DNA from: Acidimicrobiales bacterium
GTDB lineage: Bacteria; Actinomycetota; Acidimicrobiia; Acidimicrobiales; UBA8190
DNA: 64,000 bases
Direction of reading: 5' to 3'
Assembly: GCA_035531755.1 (NCBI GenBank)
Contig: DATKSK010000031.1
Span: 1 to 64,000 of the forward strand
Under the pieces are notes generated by a model. The model was not told the DNA's origin, did no database searches, and saw only the letters and a list, made by a program, of their open reading frames with translations. Shown here piece after piece: positions 24,403-34,091 of the stretch (its first letter is position 1; the number at the start of each line of letters is the position of its first letter). Both the position numbers and the translations under genes were made by a program.

Positions 24403-26553
24403 TCAGCGCACGGGCCCGAAGCCGAGCGCCGAGGCGAGGACGTTCTCCAGGTAGCGGCTGTACGTGGCCGTGATGTGGTCGTCGTCCTTGTAGACGACGA
24501 TGTTGTCGATGATGTCGGTGCACGTCGTCGAGCAGAACCACGGCGTCACGTTCACGTAGCGCGCACCCGCGCCGGCGGCGGCAGTCTGCTCGGCCGCATC
24601 CATCGCTCGGTAGTACGGACTGGGCACTCCGGAGCACGCCTGCACATTGTCGACGTGGCGGGCGAGACAATTCGGATTGATGTGGGGGGTGATGGGGATG
24701 TCCCCGAGCACCACCTTGCGGGTCCTCGGCGCGTTCACCGCGGTCAGCGCCTGCGACAGGCCCTGCTCCCACAGCGCCGGGGTGAGCTTGCCGCTCGGGT
24801 ACACCTGCCCCCGGGGGATCCCGGTCACGATCAACAGGTCGGGGTTCATGGCGTTGATGCGCTGCGTGGCGTACCGGTGCCAGACGTCGCACTGCGTGAA
24901 GCGGCCACCCAGGGCCCCGAACCCGGGCGGATTGGTGCGCGCCACCAACGCCGCGTGGCACCAGTCCTTGCCCAGCACCACCAGTCGCCACCCCGCCTGC
25001 TTGGCGATGGCGTCGAACGCCTCGAACCACATGAGCGCCGACGAATCGCCGTAGAGGACCATGGTGTGGGCGCCGTGCGGGTCGCCGAACACGCACGAGG
25101 GGACGGTGGTGACGGCCAGATGCGCCTCGCAGCCGTAGGCGTCGGCCGGCAACCCTCCCCAGTCGTCGGGCGCGGCCGCCACCGAGGGGCTGACGTCAGC
25201 GGGGACCGTCGTGATGAGGCGGGCGCGCGCCACGGCGCGCTGTACCGCCGCCGCCGTTGCGGGCGCCAGGCCCGAGCCGGGCACCGCTCCCTGGGCGGCC
25301 GCCCCGGCACCGGCGGCAGGTGCCATCACCGTGACGACACCGATGCACAACGCGCTGGCGACGACACCGGTGCCGACGCTCGCCCACCGGATACGCGCCA
25401 GCACCCGGGCATGACGGATCGGGTTCTCCACGATGAAGTAGGTGAGCACCGACAGCCCCAGCGCGATCACCGCCAGGAGCACGTCGTCGATCACCGGCAG
25501 GGTGCGGCGCCCCTGGTACTGGGCGGCGATCACCAGGATCGGCCAGTGCCACAGGTACAAGGAGTACGACCAGCGCCCCAGCCATCGGAACGCCCCCAAC
25601 GACAGCAGCGCCTCGGCCCCCGCCCGCGGGGCGGCCGTCCCCCCGGCGATCACGAGGGCGGCGGCCACCACGGGGACGGCCACCCACGAGCCCGGGTACG
25701 GCGTGGTGTTCGTGAACCCGACGGCGGCGCCCACGATGCCGGCCAGGCCCACCCACGTCATCGCGGCGGCCAGGGGCGGTGGGAGGCGCCGGAGCTTCCC
25801 TGCGGCCACGGCCACGAGCGCCCCCAGCGCCAGCTCCCATGCCCGGGTGAAGGGCGAGAAGTACGCCGCCGTCGCATCCGAGGACGTCTGGGCGACCGAC
25901 CACACGAACGACGTCACCACGGCCAGGGTGAGGAACGCGCCGAGCTTGGCCCGCAGCGACAGGCGACGGCCCACCGTCGCCACCAGGAGGAAGATCGTCG
26001 GGTAGACGACGTAGAACTGCTCCTCCACGGCCAACGACCAGAAGCTCTGCAACGGGGACGGGGGGCGTTGCGAGAGGAAGTAGTCGGTCCCGGTGGCTGT
26101 GAAGTGGAAGTTGGCCAGGAACACCGACGCCCAGCGGGCATCACCCACGACCTGGCTGGTCGCCACCACGCCGAGGAGGAGGCGGGTGGCCAGGACGCTC
26201 ACCACGATGACCAGGGCCGCGGCCGGGATGATGCGCCGGGCGCGCCGGCCGTAGAACGCCAGCAGGCTGGTGCGGCCCGTGGCGGTCCGTTCCCGCAGCA
26301 ACAGGCCGGTGATGACGTAGCCCGAGATGACGAAGAAGACGTCGACCCCGACGTACCCTCCCCCGAGGTGCGGGATGCCCACGTGATAGAGCACCACGAG
26401 CAGCACGGCGACGGCCCGCAGGCCTTCGACGTCGGGACGGAAGGCGCGGTCCTCGGGCGCGGTGCCCGCCTCGTCGCCAGACGCCAGGAATCGAAGGCGC
26501 GCCGCGTCGGCAGAGCGCTCTGCGTCGGCGACGCGCGCGTCGGTGCCTGTCAT
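24403..26553 (-). CDS. OafA/YrhL-type acyltransferase with SGNH domain
   Basis: 716 residues. Acyltransferase-3 domain with about 10-11 membrane helices (residues about 40-400), starting RPDVEGLRAVAVLLVVLYH with the family Arg and His, then GGGYVGVDVFFVISGYVITG. The C-terminal domain (about 480-716) is an SGNH hydrolase-like extracellular domain (VLYGDSSALMW; DDDHITATY with the catalytic Asp/His). Such fusions acetylate surface polysaccharides or peptidoglycan: the membrane part moves the acyl group and the SGNH part attaches it. Start is ATG 26553, with ATG 26571 in the same frame as alternative. Confidence 0.88.
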   Translation of the reverse strand: MTGTDARVADAERSADAARLRFLASGDEAGTAPEDRAFRPDVEGLRAVAVLLVVLYHVGIPHLGGGYVGVDVFFVISGYVITGLLLRERTATGRTSLLAFYGRRARRIIPAAALVIVVSVLATRLLLGVVATSQVVGDARWASVFLANFHFTATGTDYFLSQRPPSPLQSFWSLAVEEQFYVVYPTIFLLVATVGRRLSLRAKLGAFLTLAVVTSFVWSVAQTSSDATAAYFSPFTRAWELALGALVAVAAGKLRRLPPPLAAAMTWVGLAGIVGAAVGFTNTTPYPGSWVAVPVVAAALVIAGGTAAPRAGAEALLSLGAFRWLGRWSYSLYLWHWPILVIAAQYQGRRTLPVIDDVLLAVIALGLSVLTYFIVENPIRHARVLARIRWASVGTGVVASALCIGVVTVMAPAAGAGAAAQGAVPGSGLAPATAAAVQRAVARARLITTVPADVSPSVAAAPDDWGGLPADAYGCEAHLAVTTVPSCVFGDPHGAHTMVLYGDSSALMWFEAFDAIAKQAGWRLVVLGKDWCHAALVARTNPPGFGALGGRFTQCDVWHRYATQRINAMNPDLLIVTGIPRGQVYPSGKLTPALWEQGLSQALTAVNAPRTRKVVLGDIPITPHINPNCLARHVDNVQACSGVPSPYYRAMDAAEQTAAAGAGARYVNVTPWFCSTTCTDIIDNIVVYKDDDHITATYSRYLENVLASALGFGPVR

Positions 26554-26635
26554 GCCCTGTCGACCCCCCATCGAGAGGCGCAAGATTACGCCGCCTGATC
26601 CCACAGGACACCCCGGCCCAGCGTGACGGACCGGA

Positions 26636-26874
26636 CTACTCCACTCCCTGGTCCACCGTCCCGGCGAGGTGGACGGGCGGGGACCCGGGCCGCACGAACC
26701 AGCCGTTGGCGGCCCCCGTGCGAGGGACGTGTTCACGGTGACGGTGAGCACGAGACCGTCCCCACCGGGCTCGTCGAAGGCGCTCGCCCAGGGCCCGCCA
26801 CCCACGACGGCGGCGCTGCGCCACAGGACCGCGCCCGTCCGCCAGTCGACCACCTCCACGGGCCCTGCGGCCAT
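26636..26874 (-). pseudogene. possible C-terminal fragment of a broken gene
   Basis: Between the acyltransferase and MFS genes the minus strand reads GPVEVVDWRTGAVLWRSAAV, then GGDGLVLTVTVN in one frame; after a G-run near 26715-26725 another frame continues ANGWFVRPGSPPVHLAGTVD to a stop at 26638-26636. The composition looks protein-like, and a one-base slip in the G-run would join the parts. The VDWRTGAVLWR pattern recalls beta-propeller repeats. It may be a decayed remnant; the rest of this roughly 370-base gap holds only the MFS promoter. Confidence 0.35.
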
Positions 26875-26927
26875 GCCGGGTCGGACTCGTGGACGGGAGG
26901 CCCGGGTCCGGGGAGGGACGGCCCCCG

Positions 26928-26933
26928 TACTAT
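26928..26933 (+). promoter_or_regulatory. -10 box of MFS gene (leaderless)
   Basis: TACTAT sits 6 nt before the GTG at 26940. Transcription from a sigma-70-type -10 would begin at or next to the start codon, so the mRNA is probably leaderless. This also supports GTG 26940, since no Shine-Dalgarno is present. Confidence 0.55.
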
Positions 26934-26939
26934 GCACGG

Positions 26940-28319
26940 GTGCGATCCGAGTCGGCGGACGAGCCTGACCGGGCGGTCCCCTCCATCGAGGAGATCGAGG
27001 ACGCCGTCGTCGACGGTGACCGCCCGCTGGCCGCGGGGACGGCGATCTCGGCGTTGCGCAACCGCACCTTCCGGGTGGTCTTCCTCGGGGCCTTCGCCTC
27101 CAACATCGGCACCTGGATGCAGAACGTCGTCCTCGGCGCCTACGCCTACGACATCACCCGGTCGAGCACCTTCGTCGGGGTGATCATCTTCGCCCAGCTC
27201 GGCCCCGCGCTGCTGCTCGCCATGGTCGGTGGCCTCGTGGCCGACAGGGTCGACCGGAAGAAGCTGCTCATCGTCCTGTCGCTCGAGCAGCTGGTCTTCT
27301 CGCTCGTCCTGGCCCAGGTGGTCCGCGCCGCGTCACCGTCCCACGTCCTGCTGGTGGCGATGGTGGTCATGGTCGGCGTCGGCAGCGCCATGTTCGGTCC
27401 CGCCTACTCGGCCATCCTCCCCGGCCTCGTTCCCCGCAGCGACCTCGGGGGGGCCATCTCGCTGAACTCGGCCCAGATGAACGCGTCACGCGTCATCGGC
27501 CCCGCCGTCGGGGGCGTCGTCTTCCACGCGGCCGGTCCGGCGTGGGTCTTCGCCGGCAATGCCGTGACCTACCTCTTCGTGGTGGGTGCCCTGATGGCCG
27601 TGCGACTGCCCGTGTTGCCCCGGTCGCAGCACGCCAGCCACTGGCGCGAGCTCACCGCGGGCATCACCACCGCCCGCCGGGACCGGGTCGTCGGGCGGTG
27701 CCTGGTCACCGTCTTCGCCTTCTCACTGCTGGCGCTGGCCTTCATCGGCCAGATGCCCGTCGTGGCGGCGCACAACCTCGGGATCGACCCCCGGTCCGCA
27801 GACTACGGCATCCTCTACGCCTCGTTCGGCGTGGGCGCCCTCGTCGGCGCCATCTCGATCGGCACCGTGTTCGCCGGCACCTCCAAGGCGATGATCGTGC
27901 GGATCTGCCTGCTGTGCTACTCGGCATCGTTGGCGGCGTTCGCCCTGCTGCGCGCCGCGCTGCCCGCCTACTTCGTGGTGGCGGTCGTCGGCGCCTTCTA
28001 CTTCGCCTTCATCACCGCGCTGAACACGGCCCTGCAGACCCGGTTGAGCGACGCCGTGCGCGGCCGCGTCATGGCCCTGTGGATCATGGGGTTCGGTGGG
28101 ACCGTGGCGCTCGGCAACCTGATCATCGGCCCGGTCGTGGCCGGCGTCGGGATCACGGCCGTCCTGCTCTTCGGTGCCGGTGTCGCCCTGCTCCTGGCGG
28201 GGTACGCCGACGTCAGGGCTCCGGCCGAAGGCGTCGGTGACACCGGACCGGCGATCCCCGGCCGGGACGGGGCGCCAAGGGGACGACCGGCAGGGACCCG
28301 GGGGTCCGGTCCTCCTTGA
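26940..28319 (+). CDS. MFS exporter (EntS-like, MFS_3 family)
   Basis: 459 residues with a polar, acidic N-terminal 50 residues and 12 predicted membrane helices. LRNRTFRVVFLGAFASNIGT leads helix 1, and GGLVADRVDRKKLLIVLSLE is the conserved MFS loop 2-3 motif; the order resembles the enterobactin-exporter/MFS_3 group. Likely effluxes a small molecule such as a siderophore or drug; substrate unknown. The C-terminal tail is Gly/Pro-rich and overlaps the antisense SGNH remnant. Confidence 0.82.
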   Translation: MRSESADEPDRAVPSIEEIEDAVVDGDRPLAAGTAISALRNRTFRVVFLGAFASNIGTWMQNVVLGAYAYDITRSSTFVGVIIFAQLGPALLLAMVGGLVADRVDRKKLLIVLSLEQLVFSLVLAQVVRAASPSHVLLVAMVVMVGVGSAMFGPAYSAILPGLVPRSDLGGAISLNSAQMNASRVIGPAVGGVVFHAAGPAWVFAGNAVTYLFVVGALMAVRLPVLPRSQHASHWRELTAGITTARRDRVVGRCLVTVFAFSLLALAFIGQMPVVAAHNLGIDPRSADYGILYASFGVGALVGAISIGTVFAGTSKAMIVRICLLCYSASLAAFALLRAALPAYFVVAVVGAFYFAFITALNTALQTRLSDAVRGRVMALWIMGFGGTVALGNLIIGPVVAGVGITAVLLFGAGVALLLAGYADVRAPAEGVGDTGPAIPGRDGAPRGRPAGTRGSGPP

Positions 28320-28880
28320 CCATCTTGTCGATCAAGGTGGCGATCAGGTCGTAGCCGGTGGTGTTGGCGTGGATGTTGCCGAGCTGGCAGTACCACGTCA
28401 GGTTGCACACCTGGGCGACGGCCTCCGGGACGGTGATCGACCCGAAGGGCGCCAGCGTGATCGTCGCCGTCTTCTTGAAGGCGGTGTACGCGCCCGTCTT
28501 CTTGGTGACGTCGATGAACTTGCCCTTCCCGCCGACCTTGTTCGCCGTCTTCAGGTACGGGTTGATGATGACCTTGAACGCCACCGGCGACTCGTTCACC
28601 AGCGTCTGACTGGCCGTGCTGGGCGGGAACGCCGGTGTGCCGCCGAGATCGACCCAGTCCCCGAGCAGGACGTCGGGGTAGGTCAGCCCGATGACGGGCA
28701 CCTTCTTGCCCGCCTTGCCCCCGGTCAGGAGCGCGGTGCGCAGGTCCTGGGTCAGTGTGGGCACGTTCGCCTTGATCGAGCTGGCGACGTTGCCGACGCA
28801 GGTGATCGGAGACGAGGCGCTGGCGCACGCGGTGACGCCCGGTGAACGTGAGGATCGAGGTCGTCGCACCATCCGGAGAG
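28213..28880 (-). pseudogene. truncated SGNH hydrolase paralogue
   Basis: Encodes the C-terminal part of a paralogue of the SGNH hydrolase at 21690-22943: VPVIGLTYPDVLLGDWV, NPYLKTANKVGGKGKF, WYCQLGNIHANTTGYD. Upstream, another frame still reads TTSILTFTG, matching the SDSILTFTG of the intact gene, followed by a deletion that removes the GGND region and joins to VTACASASSPITCVGN. Signal peptide, neocarzinostatin-like domain and catalytic GDS are gone. Real similarity ends near 28315, where it meets the MFS gene tail-to-tail. Confidence 0.8.
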
Positions 28881-29056
28881 TTCGCAGGTGACAAGGGGTG
28901 CGCGCCTCGGGAAAGATCTCGCGCCGGCGGGCCGTCCCGGGGCGCATCGCCGACCCGGCTCGACCATCGGCGCCCGGAGAGGGGAGAATTTCGCGGCAAC
29001 CTGTCGATCCGGCGGGGTGCCGTCCGTCGTACGGGCACACCGACCGAGGAGACACC

Positions 29057-29404
29057 ATGCGCTACGTGCTGATGATCTGCGACGACGAGGCCGCCCTGCT
29101 GGCCCGCAGACCGGAGGAGAACGCCGAGTTCCTGGGCGAGTACGGCGCCTTCGGCGAGGAGATGACCGCTCGCGGCGTGCTGCGCGACGGGAACCGGCTG
29201 CGCCCCACCAGCGACGCCACCACCGTGCGCGTGCGCGACGGCGAGGTGCTCACCGCCGACGGCCCCTTCGCCGAGACCAAGGAGCAGATCGGCGGCTACT
29301 ACGTCGTCGACTGCAAGGACCTCGACGAGGCCATCGAGGTGGCCTCGAAGATCCCCTCGGCGCGCATCGGGACCATCGAGGTCCGGCCCATCTGGGAGAT
29401 GTAG
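29057..29404 (+). CDS. DGPF/YCII-domain protein
   Basis: 115 residues, dimeric alpha-beta barrel YCII-related (DGPF) fold: MRYVLMICDDEAALL start, then EVLTADGPFAETKEQIGGYY containing the DGPF and GGYY motifs. A GAGGAGA ribosome site precedes the ATG. It abuts the ECF sigma gene, which begins at the next base. DGPF proteins are the constant genomic partner of group ECF42 sigma factors; their biochemical role is not settled. Confidence 0.9.
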   Translation: MRYVLMICDDEAALLARRPEENAEFLGEYGAFGEEMTARGVLRDGNRLRPTSDATTVRVRDGEVLTADGPFAETKEQIGGYYVVDCKDLDEAIEVASKIPSARIGTIEVRPIWEM

Positions 29405-30676
29405 TTGGACGACGTCGAGGCCGCGGTGGCTGGGGCCTTCCGAGACGAGTGGGGCCGTGTCGTCGCCACGCTCATCCGGACGACGGGGGACTGGGACCTG
29501 GCCGAGGAGTGCGCCCAGGATGCCTTCGCCCGGGCGCTGGCCCACTGGCCCCGGGCGGGCATCCCGGACAACCCCGGCGCGTGGCTCACGACCACGGCGC
29601 GCCACCGGGCCGTCGACCGTTTGCGCCGCCAGGCGGTTGGCGCCGCCAAGGCACGGGAGGCCGCGGTGACGGCACCGCCCGGCGGGCTCACGGACGGCGA
29701 CGGCGACAACGACGGCAACAACGACGACGACGACAGCGGCATCGTCGACGAGCGGCTCCGGCTCATCTTCACGTGCTGCCACCCGGCGCTGTCGCTGGAG
29801 GCCCGGGTGGCGCTCACCCTGCGGACCCTGGCCGGCCTGACCACGGCCGAGATCGCCCGGGCGTTCCTGGTCCCCGAAGCCACCATGGCGCAGCGGCTGG
29901 TCCGGGCCAAGCGCAAGATCCGCAACGCCGCCATCCCCTATCGCGTACCACCTGCGCACCTGCTGCCCGACCGGACGTCGGCCGTGCTCGCCGTGCTGTA
30001 CCTGTTGTTCAACGAGGGTTACGCCGCCTCTTCGGGCGCGGACCTGGTGCGCTCCGGCCTGTGCGCCGAGGCCCTCCGCCTGGCATCGACGATGGCGGAG
30101 CTGATGCCCGACGAGCCCGAGGCGCTCGGCCTGCTGGCGCTCATGATGCTGCACGACGCCCGTCGGACCTCGCGCGTCGACGCCGCCGGTGACCTCGTGC
30201 CGCTCGACGAACAGGACCGGTCGCGCTGGGACGCCACCGGCATCGAGCGCGGCGTGGCCGTCCTCGAGTCGGCGCTGCGCCGGGGCGAGCACGGGCCCTA
30301 TCAGGTACAGGCCGCCATCGCCGCCTGCCACGCCACGGCCCCCGACCCCGCGGCCACGGACTGGGGGCAGATCGCCCGCCTCTATCGCGAGCTGGGGCGG
30401 CTGGCCCCGTCCCCCGTGGTCGAGCTCAACCGCGCCGTGGCGGTCGCCATGGCCGACGGGCCGGCGGCCGGCCTGGCGCTCGTCGAACGGATCGAGTCCT
30501 CCGGCGCCCTGGGCCACTACCACCTGCTGCCGGCGACGCGCGCCGACCTTCTCCGCCGGCTCGACCGGCGTGACGAGGCCGCCGCCGCCTACCGCCGGGC
30601 GCTGGCGATGGCGGTGGGCGAGACAGAGCGGCGATACCTGGAACGCCGCCTGGCCGAGGTGCTCCCCGCGCCCTGA
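29405..30676 (+). CDS. ECF42-type RNA polymerase sigma factor
   Basis: 423 residues. Sigma-2 region (AEECAQDAFARALAHWP, with promoter-melting residues in AWLTTTARHRAVDRLRR), an acidic insert (GDGDNDGNNDDDDSG), sigma-4 helix-turn-helix (LTTAEIARAFLVPEATMAQR), then a long C-terminal extension (about 190-423) with TPR-like helices and the LYLLFNEGYAAS motif that marks this group. These factors have no separate anti-sigma; the C-terminal extension is thought to be needed for activity. The TTG start follows the DGPF stop directly. Confidence 0.9.
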   Translation: MDDVEAAVAGAFRDEWGRVVATLIRTTGDWDLAEECAQDAFARALAHWPRAGIPDNPGAWLTTTARHRAVDRLRRQAVGAAKAREAAVTAPPGGLTDGDGDNDGNNDDDDSGIVDERLRLIFTCCHPALSLEARVALTLRTLAGLTTAEIARAFLVPEATMAQRLVRAKRKIRNAAIPYRVPPAHLLPDRTSAVLAVLYLLFNEGYAASSGADLVRSGLCAEALRLASTMAELMPDEPEALGLLALMMLHDARRTSRVDAAGDLVPLDEQDRSRWDATGIERGVAVLESALRRGEHGPYQVQAAIAACHATAPDPAATDWGQIARLYRELGRLAPSPVVELNRAVAVAMADGPAAGLALVERIESSGALGHYHLLPATRADLLRRLDRRDEAAAAYRRALAMAVGETERRYLERRLAEVLPAP

Positions 30677-30726
30677 CGGGCCGGGGCTCCTACACTGCGC
30701 AGCGTGCCAGGGGCGGTGGCTGCACC

Positions 30727-33117
30727 GTGACGACACGCTCGCGTGCATGGGTGGTGGCAGCCTCCCTGGGCGCGCTGGCGTCGACGTTGGCCGGATGCGG
30801 CGGGGACTCGTCGACGGCGGCCACGCCACCGACATTGGCGGCGCCGCCGCCACCCAGTGGCCCGAGCGCGCTGGTGGACCCGTTCATGGGCACCGGCGTC
30901 GGCGGCCCCAGTGTGGGGAACATCGACACCTTCCCCGGTGCCGACGTCCCGTTCGGGATGCTGCAGTGGAGCCCGGACACCTCCCCCGACCGGGCGCCCG
31001 GCGGGGGCTACTCCTATCGGGACTCCTCTGTCAGCGGCTTCAGCCTCACCCACATGAGCGGGCCCGGGTGCCCGGTGTACGGCGACATCCCGATCCTGCC
31101 CACCGTGGGCGCCATCGGCACCGACCCGGCGGCCACCCGGCTGCACTTCTCGCACCACACCGAGGTGGCGAACCCGGGCAGCTACGCCGTCACCGTGGGA
31201 GACCCTCCGGTGCGCGTCGAGCTGGCTGTCACCGCCCGGACGGGCCTGGGTCGCTTCACCTTCCCCGGGACCGGACCGGCCAACGTTCTGCTCAAGGTGG
31301 CCAACAGTGCCGCGGGGTCATCGCGCTCGGACGTCTCCGTCGTCGGCGACTCCACGGTGGAGGGGTCGGTCACGAGCGGGGGCTTCTGCGGCACCGGCGG
31401 CGCCTACCGCCTCTACTTCGCCGCCCGGTTCGACCGCCCCTTCCGCTCGTTCGGGACGTGGCACGGCCCCGCCGTGCACCCCGGCGCCAGGAAGAGCGCA
31501 CAGCCGCGGTCGGGGGCCTACGTGTCGTTCGCGGGCTCCACGCGCGTGGTCGACATGCAGGTGGGTGTCTCGTTCGTGAGCACCGCCGATGCCCTCGGGA
31601 ACCTGGCCGCCGAACGGCCCGGCTGGGGTATCGACGCCCTGCGGGCCAGGGCGACGGCCGTGTGGAACCAGTACCTCGGTCGGATCGCCGCCACCGGCGG
31701 GAGCGCGGCCGACGAGCGGACCTTCTACTCGGCGCTGTACCGGTCCCTGCTCCATCCGAACGTCTTCGGCGACGACAACGGGGACTACATCGGCTTCGAC
31801 GGTGCGGTCCACCGGTCGAGCGGGTACACGCAGTACGCCAACTTCTCGAACTGGGACATCTACCGCAGCGAAGTGCCCCTGCTGGCCCTGATCGCGCCGA
31901 CGCAGACGAGCGACATGGTGACGTCCCTCCTGGCGGACGCCGCACAGGGCGGCGGCCTCCCCAAGCTGCCCATGGCCAACGTCGAGAGCGCCCAGATGAA
32001 CGGGGACTCCGCCGACCCCGTCATCGCGTCCGCCTACGCCCTCGGCGCCCGCGCCTTCGACGCTGCCGCCGCCCTGGGCGACATGGTCAAGGGGGCGACG
32101 GTACCCGGCGTGACCACCGACCGGTTCCCCGAGCGCCAGGACCTCCCGGAGTACCTCGCCCATGGCTACGTCGCGGCCGACCGGCGAGACCTGACGTCGC
32201 TCGACTACACCGTCGGCGCCTCCGAGACCCTGGAGTACGCCATCGACGACTCCGCCCTCGCCCAGCTGGCCCTGGCCACCGGCCAGGCGGGCACGGCCAG
32301 GACGTTCGAGGCGCGCGCCCAGGACTGGCGGAACCTGGTCGACCCGGCGACCGGCTACCTCGCCGCCCGGCGCGCCGACGGGAGCTTCCCGCCCGGGCCC
32401 GCCTTCCAGCGCTCGCCGGTGCCGGGGATCGGCCAGGACGGCTTCGAGGAGGGCAACGCCATCCAGTACACGTGGAGCGTGCCCCAGAACCTCCGTGGGC
32501 TGTTCGACGCCCTGGGCGGCAACGCGGCGGTGGTCGGCAAGCTCGACACCTTCTTCACCGAGCTCGACACGAGCCGCAAGCAGCCCTACGACTGGGCGGG
32601 CAACGAGCCCGCGCTCGGCATCCCCTGGGAGTACGACTACGCGGGCGCACCCTGGCGGGCGCAGGACGTCGTCCGGCGCATCGCCACGTCGCTGTACTCG
32701 GCGAGCCCGGGCGGCGAGCCGGGCAACGACGACCTCGGGGCGATGGCGTCGTGGTACGTATGGGCGGCGATGGGCCTGTACCCCGAGGTGCCGGGCCGGG
32801 GCGAGCTGGTGCTCGCCAGCCCCCTCTTCCCCCATGTGACGGTGACCCTCTCGAACGGGGACAGCATCGTCATCGATGCCCCGGGCGCGTCGGCCGCCGA
32901 CCGCTACGTGCAGGGGCTGCAGGTGCAGGGTGTCACCGGCGTGCCCGAGGCGTGCACGTCGTCGTCCGCCGGCACGGGGTCCGCCGCCTACACCTGCCCG
33001 TGGTTGCCGTCGTCGGTCGTCTCGGGCGGGGGGCGCCTCGACTTCACGCTGGGCCCGGCACCCGACACCGCGTGGGGCACGGCGGCCGCCGAGGCGCCGC
33101 CGTCGTTCGGCGGCTGA
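30727..33117 (+). CDS. GH92 family alpha-mannosidase-like lipoprotein
   Basis: 796 residues. Lipobox LAGC with Cys24, so exported and lipid-anchored. The catalytic part has the N-terminal beta-sandwich (LVDPFMGTGVGGPSVGN, FPGADVPFGMLQWSPDT) and (alpha/alpha)6 barrel with GH92 hallmarks: EEGNAIQYTWSVPQ (probable catalytic acid) and GNDDLGAMASWYVWAAMGLY (catalytic Asp pair). GH92 enzymes are Ca-dependent exo-alpha-mannosidases acting on alpha-1,2/1,3/1,4/1,6 linkages. GTG start; a TACACT box near 30691 is a plausible -10. It may trim mannans or mannosylated lipids outside the cell. Confidence 0.92.
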   Translation: MTTRSRAWVVAASLGALASTLAGCGGDSSTAATPPTLAAPPPPSGPSALVDPFMGTGVGGPSVGNIDTFPGADVPFGMLQWSPDTSPDRAPGGGYSYRDSSVSGFSLTHMSGPGCPVYGDIPILPTVGAIGTDPAATRLHFSHHTEVANPGSYAVTVGDPPVRVELAVTARTGLGRFTFPGTGPANVLLKVANSAAGSSRSDVSVVGDSTVEGSVTSGGFCGTGGAYRLYFAARFDRPFRSFGTWHGPAVHPGARKSAQPRSGAYVSFAGSTRVVDMQVGVSFVSTADALGNLAAERPGWGIDALRARATAVWNQYLGRIAATGGSAADERTFYSALYRSLLHPNVFGDDNGDYIGFDGAVHRSSGYTQYANFSNWDIYRSEVPLLALIAPTQTSDMVTSLLADAAQGGGLPKLPMANVESAQMNGDSADPVIASAYALGARAFDAAAALGDMVKGATVPGVTTDRFPERQDLPEYLAHGYVAADRRDLTSLDYTVGASETLEYAIDDSALAQLALATGQAGTARTFEARAQDWRNLVDPATGYLAARRADGSFPPGPAFQRSPVPGIGQDGFEEGNAIQYTWSVPQNLRGLFDALGGNAAVVGKLDTFFTELDTSRKQPYDWAGNEPALGIPWEYDYAGAPWRAQDVVRRIATSLYSASPGGEPGNDDLGAMASWYVWAAMGLYPEVPGRGELVLASPLFPHVTVTLSNGDSIVIDAPGASAADRYVQGLQVQGVTGVPEACTSSSAGTGSAAYTCPWLPSSVVSGGGRLDFTLGPAPDTAWGTAAAEAPPSFGG

Positions 33118-33206
33118 ACCGCGGAGGGATCCGGCTCGCGCCGTCCGGCCGCACGGACTAGAACCGGCTCCGGCGCCCCCGACGACGGGCGCGACGGGAG
33201 GCGGCC

Positions 33207-33947
33207 ATGGCCGAGGTGACGATCCAGACAGGACAGGGCGCCATGCCGGGCTACCTGGCGGTACCGACGGGCGACGGGCCCTGGCCCGGTGTCGTCGTCA
33301 TCCACGACGCCCTGGGCATGGGCAACGACCTGCGGCGTCAGGCCGACTGGCTGGCGGCGGAGGGCTACCTGACGGTGGCCCCCGACCTCTTCTACTGGGG
33401 AGGGATGATGGCCTGCCTCCGGACGGTCATGCGCGACGTGCGCAACCGGCGCGGCCGGACCTTCGACGACATCGAGGCGGCGCGCGCGTGGCTGGCCGGC
33501 CAGGAGCGCTGCACCGGGACGATCGGCGTCATCGGGTACTGCATGGGCGGCGGGTTCGCCCTGTTGCTCGCCCCCGACCACGGCTTCGCGGCGTCGAGCG
33601 TGAACTACGGCGCCGCCCCCAAGGACGCATACACCGAGCGCTTCCTGGCCGGGGCGTGCCCGATCGTCGGGAGCTACGGGGCGAAGGACCGCTCGCTGCG
33701 CGGCGCCGCCGGGCGGCTCGAGCAGGCCCTCTCGGCCGTGGGGGTCGACCACGACGTGAAGGAGTACCCCGACGCGGGGCACTCCTTCCTCAACGACCAC
33801 GACGCCGCCGGCGACCGCACGCCGGCGCTGTTCGTGGTGACCGGGAAGTTCATGGCCGCCGGCTACCACGAGCCCTCCGCCGTCGACGCCCGCCGGCGGA
33901 TCGTCGAATTCTTCGGCAAGCACCTGAAGGTCCCGACGAGCACCTGA
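33207..33947 (+). CDS. dienelactone hydrolase family protein
   Basis: 246 residues, alpha/beta hydrolase of the dienelactone hydrolase (DLH) family. The nucleophile elbow is GYCMGGG with Cys (about residue 113), as in true DLH; Asp lies in SYGAKDRS and His in [11 protein letters not shown]. Cytoplasmic, no signal. ATG follows GGGAGGCGGCC. Likely hydrolyses an enol-lactone or related ester in aromatic or other ring breakdown. The extreme C-terminus (LKVPTST) comes from an 18-20 bp tandem duplication of the gene end. Confidence 0.88.
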   Translation: MAEVTIQTGQGAMPGYLAVPTGDGPWPGVVVIHDALGMGNDLRRQADWLAAEGYLTVAPDLFYWGGMMACLRTVMRDVRNRRGRTFDDIEAARAWLAGQERCTGTIGVIGYCMGGGFALLLAPDHGFAASSVNYGAAPKDAYTERFLAGACPIVGSYGAKDRSLRGAAGRLEQALSAVGVDHDVKEYPDAGHSFLNDHDAAGDRTPALFVVTGKFMAAGYHEPSAVDARRRIVEFFGKHLKVPTST

Positions 33948-34091
33948 AGGTCCCGGCGCCCGAGCGCGGTGCCCGCGGGGGCGGCCTCGCCACCCGGGTG
34001 CCCGTGATCGGCTCCGGGTCCGCACCACGACTACCCTGGCCGAGCGATTCGCGCCGCCCAGGGCGGGTGGCGGGCGCGACGGGGGTGTGCG

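Noticed and set aside
30189-33161. 990-codon plus-strand frame over the sigma factor and GH92 genes
   Set aside because: Shifted-frame shadow: Arg/Pro-rich, spans two genes with recognisable domains in other frames.
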